From an uncultured Roseobacter sp. (lineage in GTDB: Bacteria > Pseudomonadota > Alphaproteobacteria > Rhodobacterales > Rhodobacteraceae), in contig CANMWT010000005.1 in assembly GCA_947501635.1 (NCBI GenBank), positions 62,001 through 126,000 of the forward strand: a stretch of 64,000 nt of DNA, written 5' to 3'. Below the pieces are notes generated by a model, which was not told the DNA's origin, searched no databases, and saw only the letters and a list, made by a program, of their open reading frames with translations. Below are positions 28,657 to 37,720 of this stretch, one piece after another. Numbering within the stretch: the stretch's first letter is position 1; each line of letters opens with the position of its first letter. Made by a program: the position numbers and the translations under genes.

Positions 28657-30000
28657 TCAGGTCTCGCCCATCAACGCGGGATCAAAGGGATACTGTGTGA
28701 GGTTTTCATAGCCGTCTTCGGTGATCAGCACCTGATCTTCCAGCTTGATACTGAAATCCGCGCCTTCCTCGCTCACCAATGCCTCGACGCAAAGTGTCAT
28801 GCCGGGCTCCAATGGGTAATCATAGGCACCTTCCACCGCATGATCGGGGTAGGCGACTAGGGGCCATTCATCGCACAGACCCACCCCATGCATCAGACAG
28901 CCGTACTTGAGCTTTTGGTACTTCTCATCCAGCACATGGGTGTTTGCGGAAAGCTCAGGGATCATTACCCCGGGTTTGAGCATTTCCATGTTTTGTCGAA
29001 TATGCTCGACCCCGTGACGCATCGCGTAGATCATGTCGGCGCGCGGTTTGCGGTCGCCGATCCACCAACTGCGCGAAATATCCGTGCAAATCCCGTATGA
29101 ACCGACCAGATCCGTATCAAATGAGATAATCTCGTTTTTTTGGCAAACACGCGGGCCGCATTCCTGAAACCATGGGTTCGAGCGTGGCCCAGACGCCAAC
29201 AGGCGCGTCTCGATCCACTCGCCGCCGCGGCGCACGTTTTCAGCATGCAGTACAGCCCAGACGTCGTTTTCGCAGGTCACTCCGTCTCCGACGTTTGCAC
29301 GCGCGAAGTCTTCCATTAGTCGGACCGATACTTCGCAGGCATGCGAAGAGCAGCGCATTGCCTTGATCTCGTCAGGCCCCTTGATGGCGCGCGCTTTCTC
29401 GGTCAGTTCCTCCCCTTCCATCACGGTAAACCCCTGCGCTTCAAGGGCTCGCATTCCGTGGATCATCAACTTGTCAGCGGCCAGATGTCTGTGGCCAGGT
29501 GCATGCTCTTGCAGCAGAACGCGCACTTCATTGGCGAAACGGTCCGCTGCCACATCGACCTTGTCGCCGCGGTCGAAGTAAAACAGATCAGCACCGGACC
29601 GTTGTTCGCGCACCAAAGGGTTGAAGGTACTCAGAAAGGGAGAATTCTTGTAATCCCACATTACCATGTACCCGTCAGCGCATACCAACACCGCCCGAAA
29701 AGGGTTGTGGGTGTTCCAAAGCTGCATGTTGGTGCTGTCAGTGGCATAGCGGATGTTCAGCGGATCGGTCAGCAGAACACCCGCATACCCGCGTTCAACG
29801 ATGTGGTCGGTCAGGCGCTTGTGGCGGTAGGCCCGCATTGCAGGCAAATCTGGCAGTTCCAAACCAGCAGCTTCCCACTCCTTAAACGCCAATTGCGTCG
29901 GGCCGATCTCGATCCTGTCCATGTCGTTGGGAGTGCCATCACCCAGATAAGAACCCTTGGAAGGATCGATTTTCCGACGGTCTCTGAAATGCGTGTTCAT
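28657..30000 (-). CDS. dddP: Dimethylsulfoniopropionate lyase DddP
   Basis: The 447-residue enzyme cleaves DMSP to dimethyl sulfide and acrylate. It has the M24 metallopeptidase (pita-bread) fold and exactly the length of the roseobacter enzyme. All metal ligands reported for Roseobacter DddP fall at the same numbers: Asp295, Asp297, Asp307, His371, Glu406 and Glu421; the proposed catalytic Asp377 is in HGVGLCD. Segments such as ATDSTNMQLWNTHNPFRA and REQRSGAD are diagnostic and separate it from aminopeptidase P. No other DMSP gene is adjacent. The divergent 128-base spacer contains a perfect inverted repeat. Confidence 0.95.
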   Translation of the reverse strand: MNTHFRDRRKIDPSKGSYLGDGTPNDMDRIEIGPTQLAFKEWEAAGLELPDLPAMRAYRHKRLTDHIVERGYAGVLLTDPLNIRYATDSTNMQLWNTHNPFRAVLVCADGYMVMWDYKNSPFLSTFNPLVREQRSGADLFYFDRGDKVDVAADRFANEVRVLLQEHAPGHRHLAADKLMIHGMRALEAQGFTVMEGEELTEKARAIKGPDEIKAMRCSSHACEVSVRLMEDFARANVGDGVTCENDVWAVLHAENVRRGGEWIETRLLASGPRSNPWFQECGPRVCQKNEIISFDTDLVGSYGICTDISRSWWIGDRKPRADMIYAMRHGVEHIRQNMEMLKPGVMIPELSANTHVLDEKYQKLKYGCLMHGVGLCDEWPLVAYPDHAVEGAYDYPLEPGMTLCVEALVSEEGADFSIKLEDQVLITEDGYENLTQYPFDPALMGET

Positions 30001-30067
30001 CCTACTATGCCTTAACGTGGTCTATATCTAGGATTTCAGCAAAAAATGATGTGTGTTTGCTGATTCC

Positions 30068-30085
30068 CGACATGTACCCATGTCG
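30068..30085. promoter_or_regulatory. Perfect inverted repeat in the dddP/DUF3445 divergent spacer
   Basis: CGACATG-TACC-CATGTCG has 7-bp perfect arms and a 4-base centre. It is 68 bases upstream of dddP and 44 upstream of the other gene, which suits an operator for either or both. Four Ts follow on the plus side, so a weak hairpin role is an alternative. Confidence 0.55.
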
Positions 30086-30128
30086 TTTTCTGATGACTTG
30101 GCGAGACGCAACGCTAGCTCTTGCCATT

Positions 30129-30866
30129 ATGGTCGAGATTTTAAACCAAGAGATTCCCGCTGATTTGCAACCTCATGCGTCTTTGCCAGGGGTACGCCCG
30201 CTGGCTGCGGATGGCTGGCTGAACCGAGACGATGCCTATGCCGCGCAGATGGCCTACAGGCGACAGTTGATCGCGCGCAAGCGCCCATTTGTCTACTGGG
30301 AGGCACCCGAAGCACAGGAGGCTGTTTTCGAACTTGTTGACGAGGCACTGGCATTGATGCCCGCGCTGGGGTTCAGCATTACCTCGCGCCATATTTTCTG
30401 CCCCGACGGTACCGAAGTCGACCGTGAAGGCGATGCGCCCCTCGCCATTCTGGGCCGTGTTTTGCAGGAAGACATCTGCATCTTGCAAAAAAAGGGCGAA
30501 GAACATGTCCTGACCGCGGCCGTGTTATGCTTTCCGGCAGGGTGGACGCTTGCCGAAAAAGCCGGGCGGCCCTTGATCGGTATCCACCGCCGAGTGGCGG
30601 AGTATGACGCAGGTCTTGCCAAAAGAGTGCAGCGCATGTTCGACGGGGTACATGCCGGCAGGCCGCTGTGGCGGAACAACTATTTGCGATATGATAATCC
30701 TGATCTTTTCCAGCCGCTCACGGAAGAGGAAGCCAACCGCCGCGCGCCCGCCAAAGAGCCGGAAAAGGCCGGTTACCTGCGCGCCGAGCGACAAAGCATA
30801 CTGCGTTTGCCAAAGACACGGGCGATTGTCTTCACGATACACACTTACGTCGCGCGCGCAGACTAA
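30129..30866 (+). CDS. Haem-dependent oxidative N-demethylase family protein (DUF3445)
   Basis: The 245-residue protein matches the DUF3445 family, whose characterised members are the haem-binding subunit of dimethylamine monooxygenase. Landmarks: WLNRDDAYAAQMAYRRQL, QEDICIL, CFPAGWTLAEKAGRPLIGIH (with the histidine region) and LRAERQSILRLPKTRAIVFTIHTY. The start MVEILNQEIP is the family-like N-terminus, though no strong ribosome site is seen; an open frame reaches back to 30051. No ferredoxin reductase or other dmm subunit is nearby, so the substrate is unproven. A shared terminator separates it from glnA. Confidence 0.85.
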   Translation: MVEILNQEIPADLQPHASLPGVRPLAADGWLNRDDAYAAQMAYRRQLIARKRPFVYWEAPEAQEAVFELVDEALALMPALGFSITSRHIFCPDGTEVDREGDAPLAILGRVLQEDICILQKKGEEHVLTAAVLCFPAGWTLAEKAGRPLIGIHRRVAEYDAGLAKRVQRMFDGVHAGRPLWRNNYLRYDNPDLFQPLTEEEANRRAPAKEPEKAGYLRAERQSILRLPKTRAIVFTIHTYVARAD

Positions 30867-30879
30867 GCCCCGCATAAAA

Positions 30880-30906
30880 AAAGCGTCCCCGAAACGGGGA
30901 CGCTTT
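30880..30906 (-). terminator. Bidirectional terminator between the DUF3445 gene and glnA
   Basis: GCGTCCCCG, AAA loop, CGGGGACGC: a 9-bp perfect stem flanked by AAA/TTT pairs. On the minus strand it ends in seven Ts and serves glnA; on plus it has only three Ts. Confidence 0.88.
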
Positions 30907-30926
30907 GATGTGTTATTCGCGTTGGA

Positions 30927-32330
30927 TCAGCAGCTGTAGTACATGCCGAACTCAACAGGGTGTGGCGTATGCTCGTAGGTTTCGATCTCTTCCATCTTAA
31001 GCTCGATGTAGCCTTCGATCTGATCCTTGGTGAACACGTCACCAGCCAGCAAGAAGTCCATATCCGCTTGCAGCTCTTCCACCGCCTCACGCAATGAGCC
31101 GCAGACAGTCGGGATGCCGGCCAGTTCTTCGGCTGGCAGATCATAGAGGTTCTTGTCCATCGCCTCGCCGGGATCGATCTTGTTCTGGATGCCGTCAAGA
31201 CCGGCCATCAGCAGGGCTGCAAAGCACAGATAGGGGTTTGCGGCCGGATCGGGGAAACGGGCCTCGACGCGCTTGGCTTTCGGGCTTTCTGTCCATGGGA
31301 TCCGAACGCAACCGGAGCGGTTACGGGCCGAGTAGGCGCGCAGAACAGGTGCTTCAAAGCCCGGGATCAAACGCTTGTAGCTGTTTGTGGAGGGGTTGGT
31401 GAAGGCGTTCAGCGCTTTCGCATGCTTGAGAATGCCGCCAATGTAGTACAGCGCTTCCTGGCTGAGATCGGCATATTTGTCGCCTGCAAACAAAGGCTTG
31501 CCGTCTTTCCAGATCGACATGTTCACGTGCATGCCGGTGCCGTTGTCACCGTAGATCGGCTTGGGCATGAATGTCGCGGACTTGCCATAGGCGTGCGCCA
31601 CGTTGTGGATCACGTATTTATACTTCTGCAGCTCGTCCGCCTGCTTTGTCAGGCTGTCAAAGATCAGACCCAGTTCGTGCTGGCAGGAGGCCACTTCGTG
31701 GTGATGCTTGTCCACCTTCATGCCCAGACGCTTCATTGTCGAGAGCATCTCGGAACGCAAGTCCTGGGATTCATCCGTCGGGTTGACGGGGAAGTAGCCG
31801 CCCTTGACGCCCGGACGGTGACCCATGTTGCCCATCTCGTAGTCTGTATCGGTATTCCAGGATGCATCAACTGCATCAACTTCATAGGATACTTTATTGA
31901 TAGAGTTGGAGAATTTTACGTTGTCAAACAGGAAGAATTCAGCTTCTGGGCCCATATATGCGACGTCACCGATTCCGGTCGACTTCAGATAAGCTTCTGC
32001 TTTCTCTGCAGTGCCGCGCGGGTCGCGCTCATATGCTTCGCCTGTGTCCGGCTCTACGATCGAGCAATGAATGCAGACGGTTTTTTCAGCATAGAACGGA
32101 TCTACATAGGCGCTGTCCACATCAGGCATCAGCTTCATGTCGGAGTTTTCGATTGATTTCCAGCCAGCAACCGAGGAGCCGTCGAACATAAACCCTTCTT
32201 CAAGGAAGTCTTCGTCGACCAGATCGGACATCACTGTCACGTGCTGCAGCTTGCCGCGCGGGTCGGTAAAGCGGATGTCGACGTATTCTGCGCCTTCATC
32301 TGCAATCATCTTGAGTAGTTCTTTGCTCAT
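30927..32330 (-). CDS. glnA: Glutamine synthetase, type I
   Basis: The 467-residue dodecameric enzyme makes glutamine from glutamate and ammonia with ATP. Catalytic segments are intact ([31 protein letters not shown]). The adenylylation tyrosine is present as Tyr396 in [10 protein letters not shown], so activity is probably tuned by GlnE. It follows glnB by 51 bases on the same strand, forming the usual alphaproteobacterial glnBA operon, and ends at a strong terminator. Confidence 0.98.
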   Translation of the reverse strand: MSKELLKMIADEGAEYVDIRFTDPRGKLQHVTVMSDLVDEDFLEEGFMFDGSSVAGWKSIENSDMKLMPDVDSAYVDPFYAEKTVCIHCSIVEPDTGEAYERDPRGTAEKAEAYLKSTGIGDVAYMGPEAEFFLFDNVKFSNSINKVSYEVDAVDASWNTDTDYEMGNMGHRPGVKGGYFPVNPTDESQDLRSEMLSTMKRLGMKVDKHHHEVASCQHELGLIFDSLTKQADELQKYKYVIHNVAHAYGKSATFMPKPIYGDNGTGMHVNMSIWKDGKPLFAGDKYADLSQEALYYIGGILKHAKALNAFTNPSTNSYKRLIPGFEAPVLRAYSARNRSGCVRIPWTESPKAKRVEARFPDPAANPYLCFAALLMAGLDGIQNKIDPGEAMDKNLYDLPAEELAGIPTVCGSLREAVEELQADMDFLLAGDVFTKDQIEGYIELKMEEIETYEHTPHPVEFGMYYSC

Positions 32331-32381
32331 TCTCGGATATCCCTCTTGGTTGGAATGAAAACTCTGTTTGGTGCTCCCACC

Positions 32382-32753
<372 letters not shown>

Positions 32754-32813
32754 TCAGATCATCTTGATGTATCAGGGTCCATGGATTGCGGGGAAAGCAA
32801 GGGGCGGGATGGC

Positions 32814-32839
32814 AAAAATGCAGGCATGCCGCCATTTTT
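32814..32839. promoter_or_regulatory. Near-perfect 26-bp palindrome upstream of glnB
   Basis: Eleven of 13 base pairs are symmetric: AAAAATG-CA-GGCATGCC-GC-CATTTTT. It lies between glnB (94 bases away) and nnr (52 bases away). It does not match the NtrC consensus (TGCAC-N-GTGCA type) well. A regulatory site for the glnBA promoter is likely; the protein is unknown. Confidence 0.5.
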
Positions 32840-32891
32840 TGAAGCGTAGTGATTAAAAATTAGGCGAAATAAAAACATAAGGTATGACGCA

Positions 32892-34511
32892 GTGACAGAG
32901 CTTCTCACTTCAAACCAAATGCAAGCGCTGGAGCGGAGCGCAATCGACTCGGGTTTTGTCGCCGGCCTCACGCTGATGGAACGTGCAGGACAGGGCGTTT
33001 GCGATGCGGTTTTTGCCTGTTGGCCACAGTTTGACCGACAACCGATGCGCGCGGCGGTGTTTTGCGGCCCGGGTAACAACGGTGGGGACGGGTTCGTGAT
33101 CGCACGCCTGCTGGCCGCACGCGGCTGGATCGTCGCCGTTTACCTTTTCGGTCACTCTGAAAAGCAGCCTCCGGATGCAAAGATAAATCACGATCGTTGG
33201 GCTGCGGACCATGAGGTTCGGCCATGGGATCGCGCGATCTTTCAAGCGGAGGAGTGCCCGGACCTTATTGTCGATGCTGTTTTCGGCATTGGATTAACCC
33301 GTGCCCTGCCGTCTGACGTCACCGATATGCTGGATGACACGACGCGGGCACACTGGCCGCAAGCGCGCAACATCAAGGTCGTTGCGGTGGATTGCCCTTC
33401 TGGTCTTAACCTCGACACGGGGCAGGTTCCGGGTGCTGCGGCCAGGGCACCGAAAGCTGATCTGACAGTGACGTTTCACAGTCCCAAGCCCGGTCACTAC
33501 CTTGAAGAAGGCCCGACGTTGTGCGGAACCATCCGGGTGGTGGATATCGGACTGGAAGGTGAAGCACATGAAAGGTGCAGCGTAATGCAGCCGCCCGATC
33601 CCGAGCGTTTGCGGCTGGTGGAGCCCAGGTACCGCAACAAACCACTCGAACACTGGCCTGTCGCGCTTGTCGCCAAGATGCGCAGGGGCGGGCACAAATA
33701 CGAGCACGGGCATGTTGTGGTGTTTGCGGGGGACGTCGGGCGGGGCGGTGCGGGGCGGATGGCTGCGCGCAGCGCGTTGCGGGCAGGGGCCGGGTTGGTC
33801 ACCCTGCTGTGCCCCCCGCAAGCCTTGCAGGAAAACGCGGCGCGACTGGACGCCGTAATGCTGCGCGCGCTGGCACCGGAGGAGGCGCTGACTGACGTGG
33901 CGGATCACCGGGTAAGCGGGTTTGTTCTGGGGCCGGGCATGGGCGTGTCGCACAGAACACGCGAGCGGGTTGAGCAAGCGCTGCGGATCAGACCGGGGGG
34001 TGCAGGGTGCGACGATCCCGTGGTTGTTTTGGACGCGGATGCTCTCACGTCTTTCGCCGAAGCGCCGCAACAGTTGTTTGATCAGACGCACGACCGCACG
34101 GTGCTCACGCCGCATGAGGGTGAGTTTGCGCGCCTCTTTCCCGACCTTGGGCAGGCGGAGCGTGGCGCGATGTCGAAAGTGCAGGCCGTGCGTCTGGCGG
34201 CCCGTCGCGCGGGTTGTATCGTTCTACTCAAAGGGCCGGATACAGTTATCGCTCAACCGGATGGTGGCGCGAGCGTACATGCCGCTTGCTATGATCGCGA
34301 TGCGCCCTGGCTGGCGACCGCAGGCGCGGGCGACGTCCTTGCTGGTCTGATTGCGGGGCTTGCCGCACCTTCCGCGGCGGCGAGTTTGTTCAACATGGTG
34401 GAAGTCGCGGCATGGCTGCATGTGGAAGCGGCGCGCAGCTTTGGCCCCGGTCTGATTGCCGAAGACCTGCCCGACCTCATTCCAAAGGTTCTTGCTGGTC
34501 AGAGGGGATAA
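32892..34511 (+). CDS. nnr: Bifunctional NAD(P)H-hydrate epimerase / ADP-dependent dehydratase
   Basis: The 539-residue repair enzyme restores damaged NAD(P)HX. Residues 1 to about 215 are the YjeF_N epimerase (CGPGNNGGDGFVIARLL). From about 225 it is the ribokinase-like dehydratase (VLGPGMGVS, LTPHEGEFARLFP and the catalytic TAGAGDVLAGLIAGL). The start is GTG at 32892. The last 13 bases overlap the end of the convergent Hint gene. Confidence 0.95.
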   Translation: MTELLTSNQMQALERSAIDSGFVAGLTLMERAGQGVCDAVFACWPQFDRQPMRAAVFCGPGNNGGDGFVIARLLAARGWIVAVYLFGHSEKQPPDAKINHDRWAADHEVRPWDRAIFQAEECPDLIVDAVFGIGLTRALPSDVTDMLDDTTRAHWPQARNIKVVAVDCPSGLNLDTGQVPGAAARAPKADLTVTFHSPKPGHYLEEGPTLCGTIRVVDIGLEGEAHERCSVMQPPDPERLRLVEPRYRNKPLEHWPVALVAKMRRGGHKYEHGHVVVFAGDVGRGGAGRMAARSALRAGAGLVTLLCPPQALQENAARLDAVMLRALAPEEALTDVADHRVSGFVLGPGMGVSHRTRERVEQALRIRPGGAGCDDPVVVLDADALTSFAEAPQQLFDQTHDRTVLTPHEGEFARLFPDLGQAERGAMSKVQAVRLAARRAGCIVLLKGPDTVIAQPDGGASVHAACYDRDAPWLATAGAGDVLAGLIAGLAAPSAAASLFNMVEVAAWLHVEAARSFGPGLIAEDLPDLIPKVLAGQRG

Positions 34512-35053
34512 AGGGATGCGGCAGTTTTTACCGGTGCGGCGCAGGTTCCAGCGGTGCCCAATTCCATTCCATCGGCATAGATGATCTGTGTCTGTGCGCA
34601 GTAAACACGGTAAAGTGTCAGCGGCATAAAGCCGAGGTCCCGCACATACTCACCATCCACCAAAGCGGCGGCCGTTAAGGTGACACTTTGTGATTTGTTG
34701 AAAGCGCGCGCGCGCCAATCGCGGATATGGATCGTCTGTCCTGCAGGCAGCAGCGTGTCCCTGTCCGGCCTGTGATGTCCCAGCGACCCCGCGATCACGT
34801 AGATCGCGCGCGTCACAACACTGTGGTGCGCGATGGCAGTAACAGCTACGGCGCCTTGCCCTCTGGTGACCACCCTGTCGCCCGGGCGCAAATCCTGAAC
34901 GGCGCATAGCCCGCGCAGGGTAACCACCTGGGCGTTGGCGGTCAGGCCCGAATGCAGGGCGCTGTTGTCTTCTGTTGCTGTATGCGCGGCGGGGCCGTTC
35001 GAGCCCACATCATGGCTTTTGCCACACCCGCGCCCGGCCGTTTTCGGCTTCAT
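34499..35053 (-). CDS. Degenerate Hint-domain protein
   Basis: The 184-residue protein has the Hint (hedgehog/intein) module common in roseobacters: VQDLRPGDRVVTRGQGAVAVTAI, IHIRDWRARAFN, AALVDGEYV, YADGMELGTAG. The usual N-terminal nucleophile of the family (a CFTPGT-type start of the domain) is replaced by LTANAQVV, so self-processing looks lost. The start at 35053 follows AAAGGAAG. The frame is open a further 114 codons upstream, but that part is only the antisense of the tRNA-Leu region. The function is unknown. Confidence 0.75.
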   Translation of the reverse strand: MKPKTAGRGCGKSHDVGSNGPAAHTATEDNSALHSGLTANAQVVTLRGLCAVQDLRPGDRVVTRGQGAVAVTAIAHHSVVTRAIYVIAGSLGHHRPDRDTLLPAGQTIHIRDWRARAFNKSQSVTLTAAALVDGEYVRDLGFMPLTLYRVYCAQTQIIYADGMELGTAGTCAAPVKTAASLYPL

Positions 35054-35204
35054 GGGCGTTCTTCCTTTAACCTGCCTCAAGGTTATCGGGACAATACAAT
35101 ACCAAAGGCTTAATGTCGCCCCTTCTCTGAGATGATTTTTCCTCTCGCAAGTCTGATCCGGTTTTGCTAGGAGATCGCCAGCAGCCCCTAAGAGGGCCGC
35201 AGAT

Positions 35205-35289
35205 GCGGGTGTGGCGAAATTGGTAGACGCACCAGATTTAGGTTCTGGCGCCGCAAGGCGTGGGGGTTCAAGTCCCTCCACCCGCACCA
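35205..35289 (+). tRNA. tRNA-Leu (anticodon UAG)
   Basis: An 85-base cloverleaf starts GCGGGTG and ends CACCCGCACCA, so the CCA is encoded. The anticodon arm is CCAGA-TTTAGGT-TCTGG, giving anticodon UAG (reads CUN). The variable arm GCGCCGCAAGGCGT is long, as in class II tRNA-Leu, and the T-arm has GGTTCAAGTCC. Likely transcribed alone upstream of tig. Confidence 0.97.
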
Positions 35290-35456
35290 CTTCAAACCTT
35301 GTCGGTGATCTGCTTGCAAACCAAGCCTGCAGTCCCCTTATCCGGTCCTGGCCGATATCGTTTGATCGCCCTCTTGCACCTTCTGTCGCAGCCAAATAGA
35401 AGGGCGGAAATTTATGCCCGCGTCTGTTCAGGCGCGCTTTGTTTTATGGAGCACAC

Positions 35457-36788
35457 ATGCAGGTCACCGAGACGCTGAACGAAGGTCTGAAACGCAGCTA
35501 CGCCATCACCGTTACGGCGGCTGAACTGGATGCCAAGGTCAACGAAAAACTAGCCGAGGCGCAGCCCGAAGTTGAGATGAAAGGGTTCCGCAAGGGCAAG
35601 GTGCCGATGGCCTTGCTGAAGAAACAGTTCGGCCAGCGCGTGATGGGCGAAGCGATGCAGGAAAGCATCGACGGCGCCATGAGCGATCACTTTGAAAAAT
35701 CCGGGGACCGCCCTGCGATGCAGCCCGAAGTAAAGATGACCAACGAAGACTGGAAAGAAGGCGACGACGTCGAAGTGTCCATGTCTTACGAGGCCCTGCC
35801 GGAAATTCCCGAAGTCGATTTCACCAAAATCAAGCTGGAAAAAATGGTCGTTAAGGCTGGTGACGCGGAAGTTGACGAGGCGCTTGGCAATCTGGCCGAA
35901 ACAGCGCAGGACTTCAAAGCGCGCAAGAAAGGCTCCAAAGCCAAAGATGGCGATCAGGTCGTGATGGATTTTGTCGGCAAAGTCGACGGAGAAGCCTTTG
36001 ATGGTGGCTCGGCTGAGGACTATCCTCTGGTTCTGGGGTCCAACTCTTTTATTCCGGGGTTTGAAGAACAGCTTGTCGGCGTGAAAGCAGGCGAGGAAAA
36101 GGCCGTGACGGTGAGCTTCCCGGAAGACTATCAGGCTGAACACCTGAAGGGCAAAGAAGCGGTGTTTGATTGCACGATCAAAGAGGTCAAGCAGCCTGTT
36201 GCAGCACAGATCGACGACGAGCTGGCCAAGAAATTCGGCGCGGATGATCTTGCAGCGCTCAAAACCCAGATTTCAGAGCGTTTGGAAGCGGAGTACACCG
36301 GCGCGGCACGCGCGGTGATGAAGCGCGGGCTTCTGGACAGTCTCGACGGTCTTGTATCCTTTGATCTGCCTCCGTCGCTGGTGGATGCCGAGGCAGGCCA
36401 GATCGCACATCAGCTGTGGCATGAAGAAAACCCGGACGTTGAAGGCCATGACCACCCCGAGATCGAACCCACAGACGAGCATAAGTCACTTGCTGAGCGT
36501 CGCGTGCGTCTTGGTCTGCTGCTGGCGGAAATCGGGCAGAAGGCTGAGATTGAAGTAACTGACGGCGAAATGACCCAAGCCATCATGAACCAGGCACGCC
36601 AGTACCCTGGTCAGGAACGTCAGTTCTTTGAATTCGTGCAGCAAAACCAGCAGATGCAGCAGCAAATGCGCGCACCGATCTTTGAAGACAAGGTCGTTGA
36701 TCACATCGTCGAACAGGCCAAGGTGACCGAGAAAGAGGTGTCCAAGGACGACCTGCAAAAAGCTGTCGAGGCGCTTGACGAAGAGTAA
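35457..36788 (+). CDS. tig: Trigger factor
   Basis: The 443-residue ribosome-bound chaperone has the N-terminal ribosome-binding domain with the signature GFRKGKVP (near residue 46). A FKBP-type PPIase domain follows (about 150-250: [20 protein letters not shown], then GFEEQLVG). The C-terminus is a long helical arm domain. The ATG at 35457 follows TGGAGC; an open frame six codons longer is unlikely. A strong terminator follows the stop. Confidence 0.97.
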   Translation: MQVTETLNEGLKRSYAITVTAAELDAKVNEKLAEAQPEVEMKGFRKGKVPMALLKKQFGQRVMGEAMQESIDGAMSDHFEKSGDRPAMQPEVKMTNEDWKEGDDVEVSMSYEALPEIPEVDFTKIKLEKMVVKAGDAEVDEALGNLAETAQDFKARKKGSKAKDGDQVVMDFVGKVDGEAFDGGSAEDYPLVLGSNSFIPGFEEQLVGVKAGEEKAVTVSFPEDYQAEHLKGKEAVFDCTIKEVKQPVAAQIDDELAKKFGADDLAALKTQISERLEAEYTGAARAVMKRGLLDSLDGLVSFDLPPSLVDAEAGQIAHQLWHEENPDVEGHDHPEIEPTDEHKSLAERRVRLGLLLAEIGQKAEIEVTDGEMTQAIMNQARQYPGQERQFFEFVQQNQQMQQQMRAPIFEDKVVDHIVEQAKVTEKEVSKDDLQKAVEALDEE

Positions 36789-36812
36789 AGCCGGCACGAC
36801 GCCGCGTATCAG

Positions 36813-36841
36813 ACCGGGCCTGTTTCAGGCCCGGTTTTTTT
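36813..36841 (+). terminator. Rho-independent terminator of tig
   Basis: ACCGGGCCTG, TTT loop, CAGGCCCGGT: a 10-bp perfect stem followed by six Ts. Confidence 0.93.
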
Positions 36842-36915
36842 GTTTCAGGAAATGTTTTTGATTCTGACGCGACTGCTCCATAGTCGATCCGGGTAAACTT
36901 GGATTGGGGGCTGTG

Positions 36916-37617
36916 ATGAGAAAGAAACTACTGGCGGAGTTTTTTGGAACGTTTTGGCTTGTGTTTGGCGGCTGCGGCAGCGCGGTTTTGGCAGCCGGCG
37001 TTGCGGATGTTGGCATCGGCTGGTTGGGTGTCAGTCTGGCCTTTGGACTGACGGTAATGACCATGGCCTACACCGTGGGCCATATCTCGGGCGGGCACTT
37101 TAACCCCGCGGTGTCGTTGGGTTTGATGTTGGGCGGTCGCTTTGATGGCAAGGACTTACTGCCCTATTGGGGCGCGCAGGTGGCGGGGGCGATTGTGGCG
37201 GCTCTTGTGCTTTTTGTCGTCGTTGCGGGCGGCGCGGGCTATGAGGGCGTTGGTGCGTTTGCGTCCAATGGCTACGGTACAGCGTCGCCGCAAGGCTATT
37301 CGATGCTGTCGGTTCTTATCGTCGAGGTTGTTCTGACAGCCTTCTTTCTGATTATCATTCTGGGCGCTACGTCTGCTGGTGCGCCGGCGGGGTTTGCGCC
37401 AATTGCCATCGGTTTGGCGCTGACGCTGATCCACCTGATCTCGATCCCGGTGTCGAACACATCGGTGAATCCTGCCCGGTCTACAGGTGTCGCGCTATTT
37501 GCTGACACACCGGCGCTGGCCCAGTTGTGGCTTTTCTGGGTAGCACCTCTGGTCGGAGCTGCCTTGGGGGCGATGATATGGAAGGCAATGTCTCCCGATG
37601 ACCAGGAGCAGAGCTGA
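36916..37617 (+). CDS. aqpZ: Aquaporin Z-like water channel
   Basis: The 233-residue membrane protein has six helices and both NPA boxes (GGHFNPAVS and NTSVNPARS). The selectivity residues fit a water-specific AqpZ rather than GlpF: the histidine in [22 protein letters not shown] and the Arg after the second NPA. The ATG at 36916 gives the typical start [16 protein letters not shown]. It is monocistronic, with a bidirectional terminator shared with rplI. Confidence 0.95.
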   Translation: MRKKLLAEFFGTFWLVFGGCGSAVLAAGVADVGIGWLGVSLAFGLTVMTMAYTVGHISGGHFNPAVSLGLMLGGRFDGKDLLPYWGAQVAGAIVAALVLFVVVAGGAGYEGVGAFASNGYGTASPQGYSMLSVLIVEVVLTAFFLIIILGATSAGAPAGFAPIAIGLALTLIHLISIPVSNTSVNPARSTGVALFADTPALAQLWLFWVAPLVGAALGAMIWKAMSPDDQEQS

Positions 37618-37669
37618 CGCCAGGGTTGCCTGTCTTTTGACAAGCCCCGGTTCTGTGCGGTTCGGATAA

Positions 37670-37700
37670 CAAAAAACCGGGCGAAAAGCCCGGTTTTTCA
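37670..37700. terminator. Bidirectional terminator between aqpZ and rplI
   Basis: AAAACCGGGC, GAAAA loop, GCCCGGTTTTT: a stem of about 9-10 bp with five Ts on the plus side and six on the minus side, so it serves both convergent genes. Confidence 0.9.
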
Positions 37701-37720
37701 GTGTAGTATGTGCTTGACGA

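Noticed and set aside
33294-34115. 273-codon frame antisense to the nnr gene
   Set aside because: Shadow of the epimerase/dehydratase gene, with His/Arg-rich composition.
35054-35395. N-terminal extension of the Hint protein by 114 codons
   Set aside because: It reads straight through the antisense of the tRNA-Leu gene; a good ribosome site exists at the shorter start.
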